Assembly: GCA_036268995.1 (NCBI GenBank)
Contig: DATATB010000143.1
Coordinates: 1-64,000 of the forward strand
Source of the DNA: DATATB01 sp036268995
GTDB taxonomy: Bacteria; Planctomycetota; Planctomycetia; Pirellulales; PNKZ01
Reading direction: 5' to 3'
Length of the DNA stretch: 64,000 bases
Position numbers and translations under genes: made by a program. Each line of letters begins with the position of its first letter. The first letter of the stretch is position 1. The notes under the pieces are model-generated. The model made no database searches and was not told where the DNA came from. It was given only the letters and a program-made list of their open reading frames with translations. This document shows positions 45,401 through 53,887 of the stretch, piece by piece.

Positions 45401-45960
45401 TGCGGCGGCTGAAAGCCGAAAGCCTCCGCGACACGATCCTGGCCGTGGCCGGGACGCTCAAGCCCGAGTTGGGCGGCCCGAGCGTGCCGGCGCATCTCTC
45501 GCCGTTTCTCACGGGCCGCGGCCGGCCGGCCAGCGGTCCGCTGGATGGCGCGGGTCGGCGGAGCATTTACATCGGCGTGCGGCGCAATTTCATCCCGGCC
45601 ATGATGCTCACGTTCGACATGCCGATTCCGTTTGCCACCGTCGGCCGGCGCAGCGAGTCGAACGTGCCGGCGCAGGCCCTGATCCTGATGAACGATCCGT
45701 TTGTCGTCGAGCAGGCCCGCATCTGGTCGCAGCGTCTAATGGTCGAATCCGCGGCCGGCGAGCCGCGCGTCGCGAGCATGTACCTCGCCGCCTTCGGCCG
45801 CCAGCCGAATGCCCAGGAGCAGAAGCAGGCCTTGGACTTTGTGGCCGAGCAGGCCAGGCTGAATGCCGCCCGCGAAGCCGCCCCGGCCGCCGAAGCGCGC
45901 GCCTGGGCCGACTTGTGCCACGTGATGTTCAATCTGAAGGAATTCGTGTTTGTGGAATGA
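42493..45960 (+). CDS. Planctomycete cytochrome c/DUF1549/DUF1553 protein, second copy with a different central domain
   Basis: 1,155 residues. It has a signal peptide (SLLAGLLLVLPPAAAWA), then cytochrome c CYKCHS with GGDTGPALVPGKPDD. DUF1549 has LLRRVYFDLTGLPPTAAEM and CARCHDHKFDAISTKDYYAL; DUF1553 has VIANRLWQHLFGRGIVASVD and SNVPAQALILMNDPFVVEQ. Between them is a long insert (about 400-820). It lacks the golvesin-like module of the first copy and instead shows a helical part and a beta-rich part (VYYLLRGSCHVYAEVDSHRL, VHVEFTPQDKAGFALAMVVE). The flanking domains are paralogous to the 38-kb gene, so the pair arose by duplication with domain exchange in the middle. Same operon as its neighbours. 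Confidence 0.9.
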   Translation: MPQTARYWSLLAGLLLVLPPAAAWAAPSAADVEFFERHVRPVLVDQCYKCHSSQAKKLQAGLLADSRQGLLTGGDTGPALVPGKPDDSLIVQAVRYDDVALQMPPHGKLPPEQIAAIAKWVELGAPWPNEAGKGGAPVAKAAFDLEGRKRAHWAWQPVSVRPAPSTSDASWPDGEIDRYILTKLETAGLRPAPAADRKTLLRRVYFDLTGLPPTAAEMLEFLADDSPSAYERAVDRLLASPRFGEHWARHWLDLARYAESRGHEFDYTIPNAWQYRDYVIRAINADVPYDQFVREQVAGDLLARPRLNPAAGFNESILGTGFWFLGECTHSPVDVRKDETDRFDNAVDTLSKTFLGLTVACARCHDHKFDAISTKDYYALFGFLHSSRFRLAAFDVEGANRRVADQLAQTADHHQSQVRSSVAAALEPQVERTADYLLAAREALRAVKPADLVSSEKEAAAKTVRLSEAFRSQVGTIAGVHGVDGKRLAQWVETLLAAKADKFHPLHVWAVLAADRATDDPSRWLAAIEKTLDLWHEKQTAAQANMQSVRVMVDYANCDPAVWLQDGFAFGPRPAQPGDVYVSGSRERPVLAVATCAAAERDPLWDVLRPAEGVEHEPDRAGAWVRAGRTLQTKTFRLTSGNVYYLLRGSCHVYAEVDSHRLNAGPLHGKLIAKFDVGDRFRWVRQDLTAYPGRSVHVEFTPQDKAGFALAMVVEADRPPPLPAERPSALMSDLLGQQGGTPASLATGLQKLFERVLQEWSGNALSTDAADGAGLVDWLTHSELFAAGDDPWQQAAAPWLAERARLAAEIKPDMHLALAMQDGTPEDEPVLIRGNSSTPGEIVPRRFLEAIAGTGQPPIKHGSGRLELAERMLDPGNPLITRVIANRLWQHLFGRGIVASVDNFGVLGERPTHPELLDYLADRLPREGWSLKRMIKLLVLTETYRMSSRPADARAEALDPKNALWHRMPLRRLKAESLRDTILAVAGTLKPELGGPSVPAHLSPFLTGRGRPASGPLDGAGRRSIYIGVRRNFIPAMMLTFDMPIPFATVGRRSESNVPAQALILMNDPFVVEQARIWSQRLMVESAAGEPRVASMYLAAFGRQPNAQEQKQALDFVAEQARLNAAREAAPAAEARAWADLCHVMFNLKEFVFVE

Positions 45961-45967
45961 ATGGGAA

Positions 45968-46023
45968 GTGAAAAGTGAACAGTGAAAAGCGAATAGTGAA
46001 AAGCGAATAGTGAAAAGTGAAAA
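45968..46023 (+). repeat. 14-bp tandem repeat GTGAAAAGCGAATA
   Basis: Four head-to-tail units of 14 bp: GTGAAAAGTGAACA (45968), GTGAAAAGCGAATA (45982, 45996) and a last variant from 46010. It lies between a DUF1553 stop and the next DUF1501 start inside the operon. It is purine-rich and may alter initiation at the ATG that follows. Confidence 0.9.
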
Positions 46024-47454
46024 ATGAAGAACGTGCATCATTGCGGTCGATTTGTGGCGGCGCCGGTTTCGCGGCGCGAAATGCTGACGCGTTGTGCGCA
46101 TGGGTTTGGCGCGTTGGCGCTTTCGGCGCTGCTGGCTGATGAGGCGCCGGCCGGAAGCAGCGGTCCGCTGGCGCCGCGGCAGCCGCATTTTGCGGCCAAG
46201 GCGAAGCGTGTGATTTTTTTGTATATGGACGGCGGCCCGTCGCAGGTCGATACGTTTGATCCCAAGCCGCGGCTGGACCGCGAAAACGGCAAGCCCTTTC
46301 CCGCTCGGATCGAAGCCACGCAGTTCAACAACGTCGGCAAGACGCTGGCCAGCCCTTGGAAGTTCAAGCAGCACGGCACGAGCGGCATTCCGGTCAGCTC
46401 GCTGTTTCCGCACGTGGCCGGCTGTGCCGACGACCTGTGCATCGTCCGCTCGATGACCAGCAAATTTTCCGAGCACACCAATGCCAACTATTTCCTGCAC
46501 ACCGGCAGCGGCTTGCAAGGCCGCCCCAGCATGGGCGCTTGGACCACGTACGGCCTGGGCAGCCAGTCGCAGGAGCTGCCGGGCTTCGTGGTCATCAACG
46601 GCGGCCTGATCCCGCCCGGCGGGCTCGACAACTTCGCCAGCAGCTTCCTGCCGGCCTCGTACCAGGGCTCGATCTTTCGGCCGCTGGGCGTGCCGGTGGA
46701 CAATATCGAGCGCAGCGAGCCCAACGCCGCCGCCCAGCAGCGAAAGCTGGCCTTACTGGGCCGGCTGGACCGCGGCTTCGCCGATCGGCTGGGGCACGTC
46801 GACGCCGTGGAATCGGCCATCGCCAACTACGAGCTGGCCTATCGCATGCAAGCCGCCGTGCCCAAGCTGGTGGACATGTCCGGCGAGTCGGAGGCCACTA
46901 AGAAGCTGTACGGCCTGGACGCCCGGTTCGAGCCGACGCGCATTTTTGCGGCCGAATGCCTGCTGGCCAGGCGGCTGGTGGAGCGCGGCGTGCGGTTCAT
47001 CGAGCTCACCTGCCCCAAGGTCAGCGGTGACCGCTGGGACCAGCATGGCCGGCTGCGCGAAGGGCACGAGAATAACGCCCTGGCCGTCGATCAACCCATC
47101 GCCGCGCTGCTCAAGGACCTGAAGAGCCGCGGGCTGCTGGACTCCACGCTCGTCGTATGGGCCGGCGAGTTCGGGCGCACGCCGTTTGCCCAGGGGGCCG
47201 ACGGCCGCGACCACAATCCTTTCGGATTCACCGTCTGGCTGGCCGGTGGCGGCGTGAAGCCCGGCTTCATCTACGGCGCGACTGACGAGTTCGGATACAA
47301 GGCCATCGAGGGCAAAATGGAAATGCACGACCTGCACGCCACCATGCTGCACCTGCTCGGCCTGGACCACACCAAGACCACCTTCCGCTTCAGCGGCCGC
47401 GACATGCGGCTCACCGACGTACACGGGAACGTCGTGCGCGAACTGCTGGCGTAG
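46024..47454 (+). CDS. Tat-exported DUF1501 protein, second copy
   Basis: This 476-residue paralogue of the 41-kb protein has a twin-arginine signal (VSRREMLTRCAHGFGALALSAL) and matching motifs: KRVIFLYMDGGPSQVDTFDPK, SSLFPHVAGCADDLCIVRSM, VWAGEFGRTPFAQGADGRDH and FTVWLAGGGVKPGFIYG. The residues that would bind metal are conserved between the two copies. The ATG at 46024 follows the 14-bp tandem repeat directly; no separate Shine-Dalgarno is seen, and the purine-rich repeat may serve. It closes a four-gene set of two cytochrome/DUF1501 pairs. Confidence 0.9.
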   Translation: MKNVHHCGRFVAAPVSRREMLTRCAHGFGALALSALLADEAPAGSSGPLAPRQPHFAAKAKRVIFLYMDGGPSQVDTFDPKPRLDRENGKPFPARIEATQFNNVGKTLASPWKFKQHGTSGIPVSSLFPHVAGCADDLCIVRSMTSKFSEHTNANYFLHTGSGLQGRPSMGAWTTYGLGSQSQELPGFVVINGGLIPPGGLDNFASSFLPASYQGSIFRPLGVPVDNIERSEPNAAAQQRKLALLGRLDRGFADRLGHVDAVESAIANYELAYRMQAAVPKLVDMSGESEATKKLYGLDARFEPTRIFAAECLLARRLVERGVRFIELTCPKVSGDRWDQHGRLREGHENNALAVDQPIAALLKDLKSRGLLDSTLVVWAGEFGRTPFAQGADGRDHNPFGFTVWLAGGGVKPGFIYGATDEFGYKAIEGKMEMHDLHATMLHLLGLDHTKTTFRFSGRDMRLTDVHGNVVRELLA

Positions 47455-47553
47455 GAAACGGCTCATGAATGAGCCGGCTAAAATGAGCCGGCTAAATGGA
47501 TCGCGGTAAGGCGGCTCGCACGCGCGGCGGCGAAATGGCATAATGCCGCGACT

Positions 47554-48555
47554 ATGAAACTACTGCTTTATCCGGCGGTTGATGAGCGGCGTTTGGAAGC
47601 GATCACGCGCGCGGCGGGCACGATGTCGGTCGTCAACGCGGCCGATGAGGACGCGGCGCGGGCGGCCATCGGCGATGCCGATGCCATGTTCGGCAAGATC
47701 ACGGCGCCGCTGCTGGCCGCGGCCCGGCGGCTGCGCTGGGTGCAATCGCCGACGGTCAGCCTGGAACATTACGTGTTTCCCGAACTGGTCGAGCACTCGG
47801 CGGTGCTGACCAACATGCGTGGGATTTTTTCTGACGTGATTGCCGAGCAGGTGTTCGGCTATATCCTCTGCTTCTCGCGCAACCTGCACCATTACATCCG
47901 CCGGCAGGCCACGCGGCGCTGGGAGCCGCTGGGGGGCGAGGGCGGCCGCGTGGAAAACACCTTCGGCCCGGCCTTCGTCAGTCCCATCGATCGGGCCCAT
48001 CGGCAGTTGACCGGTGCCACGCTGGGCGTCATTGGGCTGGGCGGCATCGGCATGGAAGTGGCCCGGCGGGCGAGGGCTTTCGGCATGCGCGTGGTGGCCG
48101 TCGACCCGCGGCCGTTGAAGCATATCGAAGGCGTCGAGGCCTGCTGGCCGCCGGCCGAAGCTCAGCATCTGCTCGAGCAGAGCGATTACGTGGTCATCGC
48201 CGCTCCGCACACGCCCGAGACGGCCGGCTCGTTCGGCGCGAAGCAGTTCGAGCAGATGAAGCCCGGCGCGGTGCTGGTGAACGTGGGCCGCGGGGCGATT
48301 GTCGATCTGGCGGCGCTGGCGGCCGCCTTGCAAAACGGCCGGCTGGGCGGTGCGGCCTTGGACGTGTTCGAGACCGAGCCGCTGCCGTCGGAGCATCCGC
48401 TGTGGCAGATGGAAAACGTGATCCTCACGCCGCACGTGGCCGGCTATGGCCCTCAGATCGCCGCCCGGCACCTGGACGTGGTCGTGACCAATATCCGCCG
48501 TTTCGTCCGCGACGAGCCGCTGGTGAACGTGGTGAACAAAGCGGCCTGGTTCTAA
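47554..48555 (+). CDS. D-2-hydroxyacid dehydrogenase
   Basis: This 333-residue NAD(P)-dependent enzyme reduces 2-keto acids or oxidises D-2-hydroxy acids. LGVIGLGGIGMEVARRARAF is the nucleotide-binding loop, followed by VDPRP, which places an Asp at the NAD-selecting position. Catalytic residues lie in LVNVGRGAIVDLAAL (Arg), DVFETEPLPSEHPLW (Glu) and ILTPHVAGYG (His). The N-terminal catalytic half (VQSPTVSLEHYVFPELVEHS) matches glyoxylate/hydroxypyruvate reductase-like forms. It stands alone between the cytochrome/DUF1501 operon and miaB; the substrate is not clear. Confidence 0.92.
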   Translation: MKLLLYPAVDERRLEAITRAAGTMSVVNAADEDAARAAIGDADAMFGKITAPLLAAARRLRWVQSPTVSLEHYVFPELVEHSAVLTNMRGIFSDVIAEQVFGYILCFSRNLHHYIRRQATRRWEPLGGEGGRVENTFGPAFVSPIDRAHRQLTGATLGVIGLGGIGMEVARRARAFGMRVVAVDPRPLKHIEGVEACWPPAEAQHLLEQSDYVVIAAPHTPETAGSFGAKQFEQMKPGAVLVNVGRGAIVDLAALAAALQNGRLGGAALDVFETEPLPSEHPLWQMENVILTPHVAGYGPQIAARHLDVVVTNIRRFVRDEPLVNVVNKAAWF

Positions 48556-48574
48556 GCCGGGGGCTTGCAATGTC

Positions 48575-48629
48575 CGTAGACGTCTCGCTCCGCGAGACGA
48601 ATTCATCTCGGCGGAGCGAGATGTCTACG
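48575..48629. repeat. 19-bp inverted repeat CGTAGACGTCTCGCTCCGC
   Basis: Left arm 48575-48593 and right arm 48611-48629 pair with one mismatch over 19 bp, just after the dehydrogenase stop. It may serve as a terminator. No further feature is seen between it and the small gene at 48755. Confidence 0.75.
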
Positions 48630-48754
48630 TTGGTCGAGCCGCCGGCACGATAGCACCACCCAATCGCGAAATCCCTCTCGCGGGGCGGGGGCTGGCTGCG
48701 TTAAGATGAAAAACCTGCTGATGGGATCGCCAGGCAACAGGCAAGGACACGCCG

Positions 48755-48931
48755 ATGGATAGCTGGAGCGTCGCGGTGCTGGTGGGGGCCAGCTATGTGG
48801 CCATCATGGGCCTGGTGCGGCTGATGCTGGCGCGCCGCGACCAGTTAATCAAAGAACTCCAGCAGCAGGTGGCCGCCGAAAAGAAGCGTAAACAGGCCGC
48901 CGAAGAACTGCAGCAAGATCAAGCCGCTTGA
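48755..48931 (+). CDS. 58-residue membrane/coiled-coil protein upstream of miaB
   Basis: MDSWSVAVLVGASYVAIMGL opens the protein, then VRLMLARRDQ and a highly charged helix (LIKELQQQVAAEKKRKQAAE...). AAGGA lies 7-8 bases before the ATG at 48755. One membrane segment with a short cytoplasmic coiled coil is predicted. It ends 20 bp before the miaB start, so the two are probably co-transcribed. It is too short for automatic calling and has no recognised family. Confidence 0.6.
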   Translation: MDSWSVAVLVGASYVAIMGLVRLMLARRDQLIKELQQQVAAEKKRKQAAEELQQDQAA

Positions 48932-48951
48932 AAGGTTCGCGTGGAAGTGTG

Positions 48952-50367
48952 ATGGCCAAGCGTTTGTATATTGAAACGGTCGGCTGCCAGATGAACATGC
49001 TCGATAGCGAGCTGGTGGTGGCCAGTCTGCGCCGCGTCGGTTATGAACTGGCCGACAGCCCACAGCAGGCCGATACGATTCTGTTCAATACGTGCAGCGT
49101 GCGGCAGCACGCCGAGGACAAGATTTACAGTGCCCTTGGCCGGCTCAAGCACGCCAAGAAGCACCATCCGCACAAGATCATCGGCGTCTTGGGCTGCATG
49201 GCCCAGAAGGACCAGCGGCTGATTTTCGAGCGGGCACCGTACGTGGACCTGGTGGTCGGACCGGGCCAGTTGCACCAAATTCCGCAGTTGCTGGAAGAGA
49301 TCGCCGCCGGCAGCGGGCAGCGGATGGAAGTGAGCCTCGATCGCCAGGCCGGCAGCCGCCAGGAAGTCGAGCGGAGCTTCGAGAGCTACGATCCGCTGCG
49401 CGACGAGGCGATGCGCCCTTCGCCTTATCAGGCGTATGTGCGGATCATGATCGGCTGCGACAAGTTCTGCACGTATTGCATCGTGCCGCGCGTGCGTGGT
49501 CCCGAGCAAAGCCGGCCGCCGGAAGAGATCGTGGCCGAAGCCCGCAAGCTGGCGGCCGAAGGCTGCCGCGAGATCACGCTGCTGGGTCAGACGGTTAACA
49601 GCTACCGCTACACGTCCGGCGAGCGGACGACGCGGCTGGCCGACTTGATCGTTCGGCTGCACGATATCGACGGCCTGGACCGCATCAAGTTCGTGACGAA
49701 TTACCCGCGCGACATGACCGACGATCTGCTGCACGCCGTGCGCGACCTGCCCAAGTGCTCGTCGTATCTGCACGTGCCGGTGCAGAGCGGCTCGAACTCG
49801 GTGCTCAAACGGATGAAGCGGGGCTACACGGTCGAGGAGTATCGCGAGATGCTCGTCCGGGTAAAGGCCACGGTGCCCGGCGCGGCGGTCACCAGCGACT
49901 TCATTGTCGGTTTTTGCGGCGAGACGGAGGAAGACTTTCAGGCTTCGGTCGAGCTGGTGCGCGAATCGCGTTTCAAAAACAGCTTCATCTTCAAATACAG
50001 TCCGCGCGAGGGGACCAAGGGTTTTGAGCTTTGGGCCGACAACGTGCCGGAAGAAACCAAGCGGCGGCGCAATAATGAATTGCTAGCGGTGCAGAACGCG
50101 ATCAGCGAAGAAGACAACCAGGCCTTTTTGGGTCGCCAGGTCGAGGTGCTGGTCGAGGGCCCCAGCAAAACGGCCCGCAAGCAGGAAGCGGACGGCCCCC
50201 AGCTGCAACTGACCGGCCGGACGAATTGCGACCGGATCGTCGTGTTCGAGGGCAATCGCCGCCAAATCGGCCAGATTATGCCGATCACCGTGTACGACGC
50301 CAACGCGTTCACGCTGTTCGGGGCCGTGCTGACCGGCCACGTGGGGCCGGAAGTCTACACGCTGTAG
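48952..50367 (+). CDS. miaB: tRNA-2-methylthio-N6-dimethylallyladenosine synthase
   Basis: This 471-residue enzyme adds the methylthio group to i6A37 of tRNA. The N-terminal UPF0004 domain has the cluster cysteines in ETVGCQMNMLDSE, LFNTCSVRQHAEDK and LGCMAQKD. The radical SAM site is CDKFCTYCIVPRVRGPEQSR. Then come GQTVNSYRY, VPVQSGSNSVLKRMKRGYT and a C-terminal TRAM domain for RNA binding. ATG 48952 has GGAAG upstream and the protein starts MAKRLYIETVGCQMN. QMN and the overall length fit MiaB rather than RimO or MtaB. Confidence 0.94.
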   Translation: MAKRLYIETVGCQMNMLDSELVVASLRRVGYELADSPQQADTILFNTCSVRQHAEDKIYSALGRLKHAKKHHPHKIIGVLGCMAQKDQRLIFERAPYVDLVVGPGQLHQIPQLLEEIAAGSGQRMEVSLDRQAGSRQEVERSFESYDPLRDEAMRPSPYQAYVRIMIGCDKFCTYCIVPRVRGPEQSRPPEEIVAEARKLAAEGCREITLLGQTVNSYRYTSGERTTRLADLIVRLHDIDGLDRIKFVTNYPRDMTDDLLHAVRDLPKCSSYLHVPVQSGSNSVLKRMKRGYTVEEYREMLVRVKATVPGAAVTSDFIVGFCGETEEDFQASVELVRESRFKNSFIFKYSPREGTKGFELWADNVPEETKRRRNNELLAVQNAISEEDNQAFLGRQVEVLVEGPSKTARKQEADGPQLQLTGRTNCDRIVVFEGNRRQIGQIMPITVYDANAFTLFGAVLTGHVGPEVYTL

Positions 50368-50412
50368 GGCGGAAATGCGGAAGTGTGAATGCGGAATGCT
50401 GAATGGGGGAAC

Positions 50413-50491
50413 CATAAAGCCGCGACCGGTGGTCGCGGTGCGCGCCGGCCGCGACGTACAAAGTCCCACGACCAGCGGTCGCGGCTTTATG
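50413..50491. repeat. Repeat R2, second copy
   Basis: Left arm 50413-50438 (CATAAAGCCGCGACCGGTGG...) and right arm 50466-50491 (ending GCGGCTTTATG) pair almost completely. It is the same unit as 31322-31398, here between miaB and glnE. Nothing else was found in 50368-50616. Confidence 0.85.
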
Positions 50492-50616
50492 AAGAACATC
50501 CCGCCCGCCGGGCGTGTTGCTTTGCCCGATTTGAAGTTATGATGGTTTTGGTTTTTCCGCCTTAAAGTTCGGCCTCCGTGGGCGCGAGGCTGGTGGTTGT
50601 TGCCGCTCGGAATTTA

Positions 50617-53600
50617 ATGCAAACCGACGAGTTGCGCGAGTTGCTCGACCAGCCCGCCTTGGCGGAGAGCCGGCTGGCCGGGTGGGGTCTTGAGAATCCG
50701 CGGCGCGGACATGCCAATCTCATGAGCATGGCCGCGGCGGGGCTGACGCTCGATCTGTTGGAAGCGATCTGCGCGCAGTTGGCCGAGCACCTCCCCCGCG
50801 TCAGCGATCCCGATCGGGCGCTGAACAACCTCGACCGGTTCGTGCAAGCGGCCCGCAACCCGCTGTCGCTCGGTTCGCTGTTCGAGCGCGACAGCTCCGG
50901 CCTGCCGATCCTGCTGCAGATCTTTTCCACCAGCCAACATTTGAGCGATCTGCTGATCCTCGACCAGGAGAGCTACGACCTGCTGCGGATGACCGAGGGC
51001 CAGCCGGTCGATCGCGACACGCTGGCCAATGAGTTGGCGGCCGAAATCGACGCCTTGACCGACGAGGCCGCCGTGATGGCCGCGCTGCGCCGCTTCAAGC
51101 GGCGCGAGACGCTCCGCATTTCGTACGGCGACCTGATCCGCGGGCAGCGTCTGGAGATGGTCACCCAGCAGATTTCGTATCTGGCCGACGCGGTAGTCGA
51201 GGCGGCCGTGCGCTTTGCCCGCCGGCGCTTGAGCCAGCGCCGCGGCACGCCGCGCCGGCCCGACGGGCAGCCGTCGCAGTTCGTGGTGTTGGGCATGGGC
51301 AAGCTCGGCGGCACGGAGCTGAACTATTCGAGCGACATCGATCTGATTTTCCTGTACGAAGCCGACGGCCGGACCGACGGCGACCACCCTACCGGCAACG
51401 TCGAGTATTTCGAACGGCTGGCCCGCGACGTGGTGCGGTTGCTGACGGAACCCACGGCGCTGGGCTATCCCTACCGCGTCGATCTGCGGCTGCGGCCCGA
51501 AGGCGAGCGCGGGCCGGTGGTACACAGCCTGGAGCGGGCCATGCGTTACTACGACGTGGCCGGCCGCACCTGGGAGCGGCAGGCGTACGTCAAGGCCCGG
51601 CCCGTCGCCGGCGACCTGGCCCTGGGCCGGCAGTTTCTCGAATACCTCGAGCCTTGGATCTATCGCCGCTACCTGGGCCTGGCCGACATCACGGGCATCA
51701 AGGCGCTCAAGCGGCGCATCGAGCACCGCGCGGTGCGCGAATCCGCGCAGGGCCGCAACGTCAAGACCGGCCACGGCGGCATCCGCGACATCGAGTTTGT
51801 CATTCAGTTCTTGCAACTCCTCAACGGCGGCGATCTGCCCGCCCTGCGCACCGGCAACACGCTCGAAGCCATCGCGCAACTCGAGAAATGCGGCTGCCTG
51901 ACGCCCCAGGAGCGTTCGCTGCTGGAAGAACATTACGGCTTCCTGCGCAAGATCGAACATCGCCTGCAAATCATGTTCGACTTGCAGACGCACGTGCTGC
52001 CCAGCGACCCCGACGAGATGCGCAAGCTGGCCCTGCGCATGGGCTACACCAACGCGCCGCAGCAAGCGGCGCTCGAGGCCTTCGAGTCGGACTACCAGAC
52101 CAAGACCGAGTTGAATCGCAAGATTCTCGATCATTTGCTGCACGACGCCTTTGGCGACGATGCCGAGACCGAGCCCGAGGTGGACCTCGTGCTCGATCCC
52201 GATCCCTCGCCCGAGCGGCTGGCCGAAGTGCTGGGCCGGCACGGATTCCGCAACGTGAAGCTGGCTTATCAGAACCTGTCGGCCCTGGCCCTGGAGCGGA
52301 TTCGATTCTTGTCCACGCGGCGCTGCCGGCATTTTCTGGCTTCGATCGCCCCGCGGCTGCTCAAGACCATCGGCTCGATGCCCGACCCCGATTCGACGCT
52401 GGTAAACCTGGAAAAGGTGAGCGATTCGCTGGGCGGCAAAGGCGTGCTGTGGGAACTTTTCAGCTTCAACCCGCCGACGATGAACCTGTACGTCGAGCTG
52501 TGCGCGTCCAGCCCGTTTCTGTCGGGCATTCTGACGAGCAACCCCGGCATGATCGACGAGCTGATGGACAGCCTCGTGCTGAACAAGCTGCCCACCCGGG
52601 CACTGCTCGACCAGACGATGGCCGACGTCACGCGCGGGGCCGAAGACCTGGACCCGATCCTGCACAGCTTCAAAAACACGCAGCAACTGCGGATTGGCGT
52701 GCGCGACATCCTGGGCAAAGACGACGTGCAAGCCACGATGGGCGCGCTATCCGATATCGCCGAAGCGTGCCTGGTGCGAATCGCCGAGAGCGAGTACGAG
52801 AAGCTGACCGAAAAGCTCGGCGAACCGACCATCGCGGCCGGCCCCCGCGCCGGCCAGCGCTGCGAGCTGACGATTCTGGCGCTGGGCAAGCTGGGCGGCC
52901 GCGAGCTGAATTATCACAGCGACCTGGACGTGGTCTTTCTCTACGAGGCCGACGGCATGACGGTTCACAATCGCCGCGGCCGCAAGGGCGAGACCACCAA
53001 CAACCAGCATTTCTTCAGCGAGCTGGGGCAGCGGATCATCAAAACGGCCAGCCACCTGGGGCCCTACGGCCGGCTGTACGAAATCGATCCGCGCTTGCGG
53101 CCGACCGGCAAGAGCGGCGCGCTGGCGATGCCGCTGGCCGAGTTTGTGCGCTACTTTACGGAAGGCCAGGGCCGGCTGTGGGAACGGCAGGCGCTGTGCA
53201 AGGCGCGAGTTGTGTACGGCTCGCCCGAGGCCGCTGCGCGCACGCTCGAAGCGGCGCACCAGGCTGCCTTCGAACCGCAATTCGAGGCCGCCGATGCAGT
53301 CGAGATCGCCGAAATGCGCCAGCGGCTGGAGGCCAGCGCGCACGCCTCGAACATCAAGCGCGGGCGGGGCGGCCTGGTCGACATCGAATTCCTGGTGCAG
53401 ATGCTGCAACTCAAATTCGGCCGCGACGATCGCTCGCTGCGCGTACCGGGCACGCTCGCCGCGCTGGCCGCCTTGTTCAAGGCCGGGCATTTGTCCAACG
53501 ACGACTTCAAGTTCTTCACCGACAGCTATCGGTTTCTGCGCACGATGGAGGCCCGGCTGCGGTTGATGAGCACCACCGCCCGCGACGACCTGCCGGACAG

Positions 53601-53730
53601 CCCCGTCGAGCTTTCGAAACTGGCCCACGCCCTGGGCTACAGCGACCCGCAGCCGCTGGTCGAGCGCACCGACGAGTATCGGCAGCGCAACCGCGCGCGC
53701 TTCGAAGCGCTCCTCGCGTCGGAGGCGTGA
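50617..53730 (+). CDS. glnE: Bifunctional glutamine synthetase adenylyltransferase/deadenylase
   Basis: About 1,037 residues, typical of GlnE. Two nucleotidyltransferase modules are seen: VLGMGKLGGTELNYSSDIDL (deadenylylase half) and ILALGKLGGRELNYHSDLDV (adenylylase half), each with GKLGG and DxD. Each is followed by RLRPEGERGP or RLRPTGKSGA and a helical GlnD/GlnE domain (GRNVKTGHGGIRDIEFVIQF; IKRGRGGLVDIEFLVQMLQL). It adds and removes AMP on glutamine synthetase in response to nitrogen signals carried by PII. ATG 50617 is chosen; a GTG at 50578 is an alternative. No glnA or glnB is nearby. Confidence 0.93.
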   Translation: MQTDELRELLDQPALAESRLAGWGLENPRRGHANLMSMAAAGLTLDLLEAICAQLAEHLPRVSDPDRALNNLDRFVQAARNPLSLGSLFERDSSGLPILLQIFSTSQHLSDLLILDQESYDLLRMTEGQPVDRDTLANELAAEIDALTDEAAVMAALRRFKRRETLRISYGDLIRGQRLEMVTQQISYLADAVVEAAVRFARRRLSQRRGTPRRPDGQPSQFVVLGMGKLGGTELNYSSDIDLIFLYEADGRTDGDHPTGNVEYFERLARDVVRLLTEPTALGYPYRVDLRLRPEGERGPVVHSLERAMRYYDVAGRTWERQAYVKARPVAGDLALGRQFLEYLEPWIYRRYLGLADITGIKALKRRIEHRAVRESAQGRNVKTGHGGIRDIEFVIQFLQLLNGGDLPALRTGNTLEAIAQLEKCGCLTPQERSLLEEHYGFLRKIEHRLQIMFDLQTHVLPSDPDEMRKLALRMGYTNAPQQAALEAFESDYQTKTELNRKILDHLLHDAFGDDAETEPEVDLVLDPDPSPERLAEVLGRHGFRNVKLAYQNLSALALERIRFLSTRRCRHFLASIAPRLLKTIGSMPDPDSTLVNLEKVSDSLGGKGVLWELFSFNPPTMNLYVELCASSPFLSGILTSNPGMIDELMDSLVLNKLPTRALLDQTMADVTRGAEDLDPILHSFKNTQQLRIGVRDILGKDDVQATMGALSDIAEACLVRIAESEYEKLTEKLGEPTIAAGPRAGQRCELTILALGKLGGRELNYHSDLDVVFLYEADGMTVHNRRGRKGETTNNQHFFSELGQRIIKTASHLGPYGRLYEIDPRLRPTGKSGALAMPLAEFVRYFTEGQGRLWERQALCKARVVYGSPEAAARTLEAAHQAAFEPQFEAADAVEIAEMRQRLEASAHASNIKRGRGGLVDIEFLVQMLQLKFGRDDRSLRVPGTLAALAALFKAGHLSNDDFKFFTDSYRFLRTMEARLRLMSTTARDDLPDSPVELSKLAHALGYSDPQPLVERTDEYRQRNRARFEALLASEA

Positions 53731-53780
53731 GAAATCGCCTCGCTGTGCGCGGCCGTCGGTCGCGCGTAAAGTAGCCGGCT

Positions 53781-53873
53781 CACTCCGTGTGCCGTCGCCT
53801 GAGCCGCGGCTTGCTTACCACCGGCTCTTTCGTAGCAGCGCGCTTTTTTGGCGCAGCTACGGCACACGGAGTG
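53781..53873. repeat. 15-bp perfect inverted repeat CACTCCGTGTGCCGT
   Basis: CACTCCGTGTGCCGT (53781-53795) and ACGGCACACGGAGTG (53859-53873) lie between convergent glnE and the acyltransferase gene. The 63-bp interval has its own T-run (CGCGCTTTTTTGG). It may serve as a bidirectional terminator. Confidence 0.75.
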
Positions 53874-53887
53874 CGCCTACTACTGTG

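Noticed and set aside
45968..46023. CRISPR array
   Set aside because: The 14-bp units are directly adjacent without spacers and there are no cas genes.
50614..53774. 700-codon frames on both strands overlapping glnE
   Set aside because: GlnE carries both GKLGG/DxD modules across this whole span. The others lack any domain.
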